Source: Promethearchaeota archaeon (GTDB lineage: Archaea > Asgardarchaeota > Lokiarchaeia > Sigynarchaeales > SOKP01). From it: a DNA stretch of 5,910 bases. The position numbers were made by a program, and so were the translations under genes. Shown here piece after piece: positions 1-5,366 of this stretch. The notes beneath the pieces were generated by a model. It was not told the DNA's origin. It did not search any database and was given only the letters and a program-made list of their open reading frames with translations. The stretch spans positions 1-5,910 of the forward strand of contig JAHLWJ010000292.1 of assembly GCA_019057975.1 (NCBI GenBank), read 5' to 3'. Each line of letters opens with the position of its first letter. The first letter of the stretch is position 1.

Positions 1-139
1 AATCGAAGTAATTCATGTAAGGATGAGAATCAACGAATGTAGTGAGATGTTGCCAAATTTCCATAGCAATTGCTCCAATAATTTTAACGTCTTTTCCTAT
101 ATTACTTTCAAACTCGGAATAATTGGTGATATTAGTCAT
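1..139 (-). CDS. OB-fold-like small protein, left copy (5' part only, runs off the window)
   Basis: The reading frame starts at the ATG complementary to 137-139 and stays open to the left edge, giving the first 46 residues. They match the first 46 residues of the complete gene at 4931-5236 at 39 of 46 positions, so this is a paralogue. The visible part has a strand-like segment (IGKDVKIIGAIA) that fits the first strand of an OB-fold, then EIWQHLTTF and HPYMNYFD. Of the 16 nucleotide differences from the paralogue, 7 are silent and 9 change 7 residues, so both copies look like genes under some constraint rather than debris. No clear Shine-Dalgarno lies before the start. A TATA-like box about 25 nt upstream suggests a leaderless mRNA. 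It lies 52 nt downstream of the membrane-protein gene on the same strand, so it could also be co-transcribed with it. Function unknown; nucleic-acid binding would be a guess from the fold. Confidence 0.8.
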   Translation of the reverse strand, partial: MTNITNYSEFESNIGKDVKIIGAIAMEIWQHLTTFVDSHPYMNYFD

Positions 140-159
140 AATCTTTTCTTTAATACTTG

Positions 160-169
160 TATTTAAAAA
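160..169 (-). promoter_or_regulatory. Candidate archaeal TATA box for the left OB-fold-like gene
   Basis: On the minus strand this reads TTTTTAAATA, close to the archaeal box A consensus, preceded by an A-rich BRE-like ATCAAA. Its centre is about 25 nt from the ATG at 139, so transcription would start at or next to the start codon (leaderless). The same box is present without change in the right copy at 5257-5266. Inferred from sequence and spacing only. Confidence 0.5.
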
Positions 170-191
170 TTTGATTAGAAAGGTTAAAATG

Positions 192-677
192 TCATAATTT
201 GATATTATAACTTGAATAAAAATTTTCAACATCAGGAATCGAATATGTCATTGATGGATTTACACTTCTCATAAATTCGATAATAATTTCTTGACCTGCT
301 AGTGTAAAGCAAATATTGCCAATAAAAAATCCTAAAATGAAAGATCTTATCCAAATTTTACGGAATAATAAAGATCCGCTTAATTTTTCTGTATCTACAA
401 GTCCTACTTTATGTTTTTTATTAAGTGTTTTAATATATGTTTTTATAAAACTCGGTGAAACAAAGAATAATGATATTAATCCAGTTATCGTACCACTTAG
501 CCCCGCCATTAATATCGCAAAAATCCATTCAATTTGAACATTTCCAGGAGTGATAAAATTCCCTTCTGGGTTTGGCATGGGGTCTGGCAAAAAAGAAAAA
601 GCTACAATTGAAAAAGCAATTAGGGAAGCATAAAGGATTATGAAGAATAAAAAGATACTTCTTTTATTTGCATTCAT
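192..677 (-). CDS. Small integral membrane protein with three predicted helices, unknown function
   Basis: This 161-residue protein belongs to no family I recognise. Hydrophobic segments lie at about residues 8-30, 50-73 and 108-128. Basic residues sit at the N-terminus (K5, R6) and in the 78-111 loop (KTLNKKHK, FRKIWIR). By the positive-inside rule this puts the N-terminus inside and the C-terminal tail (about 129-161) outside. The first outside loop holds PDPMPNPEG; the second helix is rich in small residues (AGLSGTITG). The ATG at 675-677 is supported by a TATA-like box centred about 25 nt upstream. The gene ends inside the direct duplication, so its last nine residues (FYSSYNIKL) and stop recur at 5289-5318 away from any intact copy. 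Upstream neighbour of the left OB-like gene, 52 nt apart, same strand. No catalytic motif is visible; a structural or accessory membrane role is only a possibility. Confidence 0.8.
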   Translation of the reverse strand: MNANKRSIFLFFIILYASLIAFSIVAFSFLPDPMPNPEGNFITPGNVQIEWIFAILMAGLSGTITGLISLFFVSPSFIKTYIKTLNKKHKVGLVDTEKLSGSLLFRKIWIRSFILGFFIGNICFTLAGQEIIIEFMRSVNPSMTYSIPDVENFYSSYNIKL

Positions 678-697
678 AAATCATAAATCTATTACAT

Positions 698-713
698 TAA
701 TTTAAAATTGATC
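698..713 (-). promoter_or_regulatory. Candidate BRE/TATA promoter for the membrane-protein gene
   Basis: The minus strand reads GATCAATTTTAAATTA. The TATA-like TTTTAAATTA (707-698) is centred about 25 nt from the ATG at 677, again the spacing expected for a leaderless transcript. The ATCAA-TTTTAAAT core is shared with the promoter of the left OB-like gene. Inferred from sequence only. Confidence 0.5.
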
Positions 714-982
714 TTGATTCAAATTTTTCATTAATTGTTTCTGATCAATTCTTTTTGGATAAACTATAGTTCACAGAAAAAAAAACATAATTCAAATTTC
801 GCAATATTATGAATCAAATAAATATAGGAAAATAATAATTTCTTTGGGAGTATATTTAAATTCTAAATTTTGATTATTGGCTTTCTAAACATTTCCAACA
901 ATAAATCCTCCATAAATAAAAAAAAAATTCCAATACTTAACTATTTATACTTGAAATAGCATGGTTATTTTTGGGCATTTCG

Positions 983-1001
983 GTATAAAATTATATTAAA
1001 T
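983..1001 (+). promoter_or_regulatory. Candidate TATA region for the receptor-like gene
   Basis: Two overlapping TATA-like stretches, TATAAAAT (983-990) and TATATTAAAT (992-1001), lie 27-45 nt before the ATG at 1028. A short leader would then carry AAAGGTAGG (about 1013-1021), of which only AGGT matches the archaeal anti-Shine-Dalgarno. Which box is used cannot be decided from the sequence because the whole stretch is AT-rich. Confidence 0.35.
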
Positions 1002-1027
1002 AATTAAATAATAAAGGTAGGCTTACC

Positions 1028-2515
1028 ATGATAAAAATTCATAAAAAAGATAGGTATAGAAAGCTTAGAAAGGTAAAATTTTTAAGGAGTATTAGGGGGA
1101 TCTTAGCTATTTTTCTTATTTTATTATGTTTTACGGCATATTTTAATTACAATCAATTTAATAATGACCAATTTAACGATCATTTGAATGATCTTAATAT
1201 ATATAAAGAACCGAAAGTAGCTTTAAATGAACCAAATGCGAGATCATTGAGGATATCTCAACACACAACAATTTCTAATTCGTTTTTTCCATTATCTTTA
1301 CCTACAAATGTCTACTTCACTCTGGTTGAAGGTTGGACTTCAGAAGATATAACAATTTATTATGAAGGGGTATCTCAGAAAAAAGATTGGGTATTGAATG
1401 GGGACTTTACATCAGATTCTAACGATTGGAATTATTATAGCAATAACAACTTTTTATTTTCTAATCTTGGCTGGCAATCAGGGGGATACTTAGAGACTCA
1501 AATAAATGCGGGGTCAATATCGGAAAATGATTGTAGTTATTATAAGCAAAATATTTCAATCTCAACTGTATTTACATCTAATAAGTTAGCTGTGTTATCT
1601 ATGGATTATTATTTTGAATCAGTGATTCCAGCCCCTCCCGAGAATCTAAAAGCTTATATGGCTGTTGAAATAATTGGTGTTGAGATTAATAAAACTATCG
1701 GATTATCTGATCTTGTTAAAAATTCTTGGACTACCATGAGTTTAGCTTATGATCCCTCAATTTACGGGCAAAAATTACCCGAGAATGTCACTTATAAAGC
1801 AGGTCTTTATACAAAGGAGGATTGTTCTATTTTAGGATCGCAGAATTTCCGTATCGATAATTTCAAATTTCAAATTTGGACAAAACCAAATCAATCACAC
1901 ATCATCAATTCACATGATGTTGAATTTAATTCTAATCATTCTTATTATAACACTAATTATGGAAAAGGTTATACGTTTATAGATGTGGAGAGATATTATG
2001 ATGAAACGAGTGATATTATATTTACAATTTCGAAGAATATTACCGATATTGAGGATTTCGAAATCAATAACATTACAATCACTACAAATGCAACAAAAAT
2101 TTTTAATTCGACAATCAATGGGGGGACGGGTAGTATTTATACAATTGATACGAGTGTTAATTGGCAAACAGAATTTTCAATCTTCATTCCGAATACCTAT
2201 TTAAACAATTGGGCAGAAATAGAAAAACCTAACGATTGGATAATTACTTCTATCCTTGATGGATATAGCTTTGAAAAAATTGAAAGTTGCACTGGAATAG
2301 GGCTTGGTTCTGAAAAAATCATCCTCCCGAAAGAAGTTTTAAGTTCTGGTCTATGGACGCTAGAAGCAATCAGTCAGAATTATATCAACAATGGGAAAAT
2401 TGATGTTTGGAATGGAACAATTTATAATGAAGAATCGAATCTTACCTGGGATGACATATTTCAAGTGAATGTAACTTTAAATGATACACTTGTCCTCACG
2501 AATACGCAGATATAA
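1028..2515 (+). CDS. N-terminal part of a receptor-like surface protein (signal anchor, jelly roll, beta-rich region), cut by an in-frame TAA
   Basis: This 495-residue ORF begins with a basic N-terminus (IHKKDRYRKLRKVKF) and one hydrophobic segment at about 23-39, which looks like a signal anchor or uncleaved signal peptide. This also supports the chosen ATG. Residues 120-285 resemble a carbohydrate-binding jelly roll: LNGDFTSDSNDW near 123-134 is the kind of opening seen in CBM4/9-like domains, and FRIDNFKFQ near 274-282 fits a closing strand. Residues 295-495 are beta-rich and not recognised. Thirteen N-glycosylation sequons lie after the hydrophobic segment and none before it, which fits a location outside the cell. 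There is no C-terminal membrane anchor. The frame runs on past the TAA into 2603-4744 with no shift, so this is most likely the first 40% of a single 1238-codon gene. If the stop is real and effective, the product is a truncated ectodomain attached only by its N-terminal helix. Ligand unknown. Confidence 0.85.
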   Translation: MIKIHKKDRYRKLRKVKFLRSIRGILAIFLILLCFTAYFNYNQFNNDQFNDHLNDLNIYKEPKVALNEPNARSLRISQHTTISNSFFPLSLPTNVYFTLVEGWTSEDITIYYEGVSQKKDWVLNGDFTSDSNDWNYYSNNNFLFSNLGWQSGGYLETQINAGSISENDCSYYKQNISISTVFTSNKLAVLSMDYYFESVIPAPPENLKAYMAVEIIGVEINKTIGLSDLVKNSWTTMSLAYDPSIYGQKLPENVTYKAGLYTKEDCSILGSQNFRIDNFKFQIWTKPNQSHIINSHDVEFNSNHSYYNTNYGKGYTFIDVERYYDETSDIIFTISKNITDIEDFEINNITITTNATKIFNSTINGGTGSIYTIDTSVNWQTEFSIFIPNTYLNNWAEIEKPNDWIITSILDGYSFEKIESCTGIGLGSEKIILPKEVLSSGLWTLEAISQNYINNGKIDVWNGTIYNEESNLTWDDIFQVNVTLNDTLVLTNTQI

Positions 2516-2602
2516 TGCAATATTGAATATCCTAATGGCACTATATTCTGGCAAGATAATAAAGAACCCACTTCACCAGTTGTCACATTTGGCAATTTTA
2601 AA
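2513..2602 (+). other. In-frame TAA and the open frame joining the two receptor halves
   Basis: The TAA at 2513-2515 is in the same frame as both flanking ORFs (1028 and 2603 differ by a multiple of 3). After it, 29 further codons are open and protein-like (CNIEYPNGTIFWQ, with an NGT sequon), continuing straight into the second ORF. A single base change explains the break; a frameshift does not. No strong Shine-Dalgarno precedes the GTG at 2603 or the ATG at 2615, so efficient reinitiation is not supported. The codon is UAA, not the UAG or UGA used for pyrrolysine or selenocysteine. Confidence 0.9.
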
Positions 2603-4744
2603 GTGGGAAGTAATATGTCTGTAGGTAGATATCAAGTCATAGTCGAATGGACAAATAACCAATCTTACTTGATGAGGGATAAGGTAGGATTCATACAATT
2701 TGGGTTTAATGTTTGGCACCATTCTAACCTAACAGCAGTTGAATCTTATTTAGAAACTATTGCTGGAGAACCATTATTGATAAAGGTTAATTTCTCTGAT
2801 TGTGATATAAATACATGTATTGATTTTGCTACAATTGCGTATAATTCAACTTTTGGGGAATCTGGAACCATGGTTTATGTTGGGTCAGGAATTTACATTA
2901 TTGACTTAGATACAAGTTCCCTAGAATTAGGTGATTATTATTTTTCTTTTAATGCTTCAAAAAGTTATTACGAGAGTCAATCTACTAAAGATTTAATTCA
3001 TTTAAAAATATTAGTTCAACCATTAGCATTAGAGGTTCCTCACACGGTTATCAATGCAATGGCAAATAGTTATGCCATTTGTCAAATTAATGTTACTGGG
3101 GCGATTTCTGGCACTTTATTATGGCCTGCAAACGTTACATCTGATTGGAATAAACCATATACAGTTATAGATCATCATAATGGTACTTATACTCTAAATC
3201 TATCTACATATGATGTTCCGTCTCGAGGTATATTTGAGACTTTTACAATTACTGTTTTTGCCAATATAACTAACTATGGAAATATTTATGGTTACATAAC
3301 TTTAACAGTACATCCCATTCCAACAGTCGTTAATGTAAATGAGACAGCTGTAGATGTTTCGTTTAACAGTCATTTTTGTTTAAAAGTGAATTATACAATT
3401 GAAGAATCGGGCGAATTAATTAGTGGGGCTAATTGTAGCTTAACATGGCCCTCATCATATAAAATAACTTCTACTGTTGAAGGGTTTATTATAAGCTTTA
3501 ATACAACTGGACTTATGATTGATGTTTACACGGCAATTGTCATATTAGACCATGCAGGTTACGAGACAGCGTTTAAAAGCATAATAATAACAGTGAATCC
3601 AATTGAAATTGATGTTATTCCAATTGATTTTGAAGATTCAATTGAAGCTAATAAAGGAGAGAACATTGCCATTGAAATTTTTGTAAAAGAATCAGGGACA
3701 AACCATTACATAGAAGGAGCTAATGTTACTTATTCATGGCAATATGGAATAGGAACTTTGAAAGAAATTGGTGGTGGGATTTATGAATTAAATCTAAAAA
3801 TTCCAGAAAATATTGATGGAAGTTATAAAATAAACATAATTATATCAAAAGAAGGAAATATTTATAAAACAGCACAATTCTCGTTCTATATTACGATTTC
3901 GGAAGGCAAGCCCTCTAATTTCCTATTATCGATAATATTATATGTTTCAATTGGTATTATTGGTGTGTTAAGTATTTTAAGTTTGAGAACTTATGTATTT
4001 TTACCAAGAAAAAGAAGGAAAGAATCAAAACTATTAGCAAAGACACAAAAATTTAAAGATATTAGAAATATTCAAGCTATTATTGGAAGTGAAAAAAACA
4101 GCGGGATTCCAGTATATTTTAAAACTTATTCAATTTTCAAGGAACAAGACATAATGGGTTTTTCTGGATTTATTCAAGCTATTTCTATTGTGGGAGAAAC
4201 ATATTCTAAGAATAAGAAGGAAGCTATTAAAAAAGAAAATGAAGTCAAGAAATTTGGTATAGCAATTAAAGAGTTAGATTTTAAATATTTTCATGCTCTT
4301 ATATGTGATTATGAAGATCTTCGTTTTACATTAGTTCTTAAGGAAAAAAGCTCTGAAAGACTTAGGGAACAAATACAGGTTTTCACAAAAGAAGCTTATT
4401 TTCTAAGTAAAGAACTTTTACAAAGTTTTACTGGAGAAATAGAAGCATTTAAAAAGATAATATCTCCTATTATACATCAAATCTTTCCATTATATTATAA
4501 AGAACCATTTAAAATCACTGAAGTTAGTACTATTTCCCCAAGCTTTAAAAAATCGAGAAAATTGACCTTAATGGAAATGAGAATTCTAAATGTTCTCCAA
4601 TCATATTTAAAACATAATAAAGAATTTTACTTAGAAACTATATTAGAATTAGTTGATGAAAAAGATGAAAATAAAGTAATTGAAGCAATTGAATCCTTAC
4701 TTAAACAAAAAATACTAATTTCTTACGATTTTATAAGAAGTTAA
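2603..4744 (+). CDS. C-terminal part of the receptor-like protein: Ig-like repeats, TM helix, longin/roadblock-like domain, winged helix
   Basis: The nominal start is a GTG at 2603, but the sequence is really the continuation of the 1028 frame; the 713 residues are numbered from that GTG. It has no signal peptide, so its ectodomain could hardly be exported if translated alone. About four beta-sandwich repeats of 95-100 residues lie at roughly 45-138, 139-237, 238-333 and 335-434. Most share a G-x-Y/I-strand, a G-x-Y strand and a final ITV-like strand (GIYIIDLD, GTYTLNL, GGIYELNL). A transmembrane helix at about 440-466 is followed by the stop-transfer PRKRRKESK. Residues 489-625 look longin/roadblock-like: a hairpin around SGIPVYFKTYS, a helix around GFSGFIQAIS, then HALICDYEDLRFTLVL and a long helix. 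Residues 653-710 fit a winged helix (LTLMEMRILNVLQ, then KVIEAIESLLKQKILI). Sixteen sequons lie before the helix and none after. The whole suggests a transmembrane sensor with a possible DNA- or protein-binding tail. Domain names are from pattern, not from a search. Confidence 0.85.
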   Translation: MGSNMSVGRYQVIVEWTNNQSYLMRDKVGFIQFGFNVWHHSNLTAVESYLETIAGEPLLIKVNFSDCDINTCIDFATIAYNSTFGESGTMVYVGSGIYIIDLDTSSLELGDYYFSFNASKSYYESQSTKDLIHLKILVQPLALEVPHTVINAMANSYAICQINVTGAISGTLLWPANVTSDWNKPYTVIDHHNGTYTLNLSTYDVPSRGIFETFTITVFANITNYGNIYGYITLTVHPIPTVVNVNETAVDVSFNSHFCLKVNYTIEESGELISGANCSLTWPSSYKITSTVEGFIISFNTTGLMIDVYTAIVILDHAGYETAFKSIIITVNPIEIDVIPIDFEDSIEANKGENIAIEIFVKESGTNHYIEGANVTYSWQYGIGTLKEIGGGIYELNLKIPENIDGSYKINIIISKEGNIYKTAQFSFYITISEGKPSNFLLSIILYVSIGIIGVLSILSLRTYVFLPRKRRKESKLLAKTQKFKDIRNIQAIIGSEKNSGIPVYFKTYSIFKEQDIMGFSGFIQAISIVGETYSKNKKEAIKKENEVKKFGIAIKELDFKYFHALICDYEDLRFTLVLKEKSSERLREQIQVFTKEAYFLSKELLQSFTGEIEAFKKIISPIIHQIFPLYYKEPFKITEVSTISPSFKKSRKLTLMEMRILNVLQSYLKHNKEFYLETILELVDEKDENKVIEAIESLLKQKILISYDFIRS

Positions 4745-4930
4745 TGGAACAAATAAAGAAATTTTGATTCCACGATATAATAGGATTTATCACGGAGCCG
4801 ATATGTTTAAAAATAGCTTTTGCACAAAAAAACCTATTCTATATTTTCTTGTATTTTGTTGTTGTAAACCAATTTAATTTTCCTAATCTAAGATATCCAT
4901 AACCTGCTTTTAATCACTTTCGATACATTA
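4745..4930. other. Convergent intergenic region with possible terminators
   Basis: These 186 bases separate the end of the receptor gene from the end of the right OB-like gene. For plus-strand transcripts, a T-rich stretch at about 4838-4862 could end transcription in the archaeal manner (U-rich, no hairpin needed). For minus-strand transcripts, the A-run at 4826-4832 reads as T7, about 100 bases past the stop at 4931. I see no gene here. Confidence 0.4.
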
Positions 4931-5236
4931 TCAAGAATCAACAAGTAATTGAAATTCAAAATATATATCTTCATTGATTTTAGATCTAGGATTTTTACGT
5001 TTGCCCTCCACTTTAATCAATTTACCCATGATTTCAACTTTTTCTTCGCAAGAAATAGAATCCTTTATATATATTACAATCTGATAATCATCATCTAAAT
5101 CGAAGTAATTCATGAATGGGTGAGAGTCAAAAAATGTAGTAAGATGTTGCCAAATTTCTGTAGCAATTACTCCAAAAATTTTAACGTCTTTACCTATATT
5201 TCCTTCAAAATCAGAATAATTGGTGATATTAGTCAT
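4931..5236 (-). CDS. OB-fold-like small protein, right copy (complete)
   Basis: The 101-residue product has the strand pattern of a single small OB-fold: IGKDVKIFGVIA (14-25), YQIVIYIKD (51-59), KVEIMGKLIKVEG (66-78), and IYFEFQLLVD (91-100). The two G-containing strands (V-x-x-x-G and VEIMGKLIKVEG) are typical of OB-folds that bind nucleic acid or act as small adaptors, but no family could be named. The basic stretch KRKNPRSK (79-86) could contact nucleic acid. The start matches that of the left copy, and the first eight codons are identical in DNA. Its promoter region is also identical to that of the left copy. It lies convergent to the receptor gene and divergent from the methyltransferase, so it is probably transcribed alone. 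The repeat carries its own TATA box, so the copy could be expressed at its present site. Confidence 0.8.
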   Translation of the reverse strand: MTNITNYSDFEGNIGKDVKIFGVIATEIWQHLTTFFDSHPFMNYFDLDDDYQIVIYIKDSISCEEKVEIMGKLIKVEGKRKNPRSKINEDIYFEFQLLVDS

Positions 5237-5256
5237 AATCTTTTCTTTAATACTTG

Positions 5257-5266
5257 TATTTAAAAA
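5257..5266 (-). promoter_or_regulatory. Candidate TATA box for the right OB-fold-like gene (duplicated promoter)
   Basis: Minus-strand TTTTTAAATA, identical in sequence, flanks and spacing (about 25 nt to the ATG at 5236) to the box at 160-169. The duplication therefore brought a ready promoter with the gene. Confidence 0.5.
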
Positions 5267-5288
5267 TTTGATTAGAAAGGTTAAAATG

Positions 5289-5318
5289 TCATAATTTGAT
5301 ATTATAACTTGAATAAAA
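5289..5318 (-). pseudogene. Relic of the 3' end of the membrane-protein gene (nine codons plus stop)
   Basis: This stretch is identical to 192-221 and encodes FYSSYNIKL and a stop in the same strand and relative position, but the open frame of the membrane protein does not continue beyond 5320. It is a leftover carried by the duplication and suggests the right copy derives from the left locus. Too short to be a gene in itself. Confidence 0.75.
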
Positions 5319-5353
5319 ATATCTCTATTTCTTTTTGGTTTTTTGGATCTTAA

Positions 5354-5358
5354 GAGGT
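5354..5358 (+). promoter_or_regulatory. Shine-Dalgarno site of the methyltransferase
   Basis: GAGGT, complementary to the archaeal 16S rRNA tail, ends 8 nt before the ATG at 5367. It fixes that start and is the best ribosome-binding site in the window. It implies a leadered mRNA, unlike the apparently leaderless minus-strand genes. A possible TATA box (AATAAAAATATC, about 5312-5323) lies at the proper distance upstream. Confidence 0.6.
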
Positions 5359-5366
5359 AATTTTAT

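Larger units (their letters stand above)
1..223. repeat. Direct duplication, left copy (partner 5098-5320)
   Basis: This segment aligns without gaps to 5098-5320 (constant offset 5097). Positions 1-116 carry 16 mismatches; positions 117-223 carry none. The match ends abruptly after 223. It probably extends left beyond the window, because position 1 is inside the duplicated gene. It covers the 5' part of the OB-like gene, its promoter and the last nine codons and stop of the membrane-protein gene at 192-677. Confidence 0.95.
678..1027. other. Divergent intergenic region between the membrane-protein gene and the receptor-like gene
   Basis: This 350-base stretch is non-coding, very AT-rich and has A-runs at 777-785 and 918-927. 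I see no RNA gene, convincing inverted repeat or small ORF in it. It holds the candidate minus-strand promoter near 698-707 and the candidate plus-strand promoter near 983-1001. The middle part (about 715-975) has nothing I can name. Confidence 0.7.
5098..5320. repeat. Direct duplication, right copy (partner 1-223)
   Basis: Ungapped match to 1-223. Positions 5214-5320 (107 bases) are identical to 117-223; positions 5098-5213 differ at 16 of 116 sites. The match stops after 5320, where the left copy continues into the membrane-protein gene and this copy continues toward the methyltransferase. No terminal inverted repeats or target-site duplications are evident at this edge. Confidence 0.95.

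Noticed and set aside
316..537. 73-codon plus-strand open frame
   Set aside because: It lies antisense inside the membrane-protein gene, which has clear helices, fitting charges and a promoter; no independent signal supports the plus-strand frame.
678..1027. CRISPR leader or small RNA gene in the long intergenic region
   Set aside because: There are no spaced repeats and no stable stem that I can trace; the stretch is simply AT-rich with A-runs.
1910..2204. Two short open frames, minus 1910-2167 and plus 1983-2204
   Set aside because: Both overlap the receptor gene in other frames, have Ile/Asn/Arg-rich composition typical of shadow frames, and lack start signals.
2513..2515. Selenocysteine or pyrrolysine recoding, or a programmed frameshift
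   Set aside because: The codon is UAA, which neither system uses, and the frame is the same on both sides, so no shift is needed.
1..5320. Composite transposon or insertion sequence bounded by the repeats
   Set aside because: No transposase or integrase, terminal inverted repeats or target-site duplications are seen; the repeats are ordinary gene sequence.
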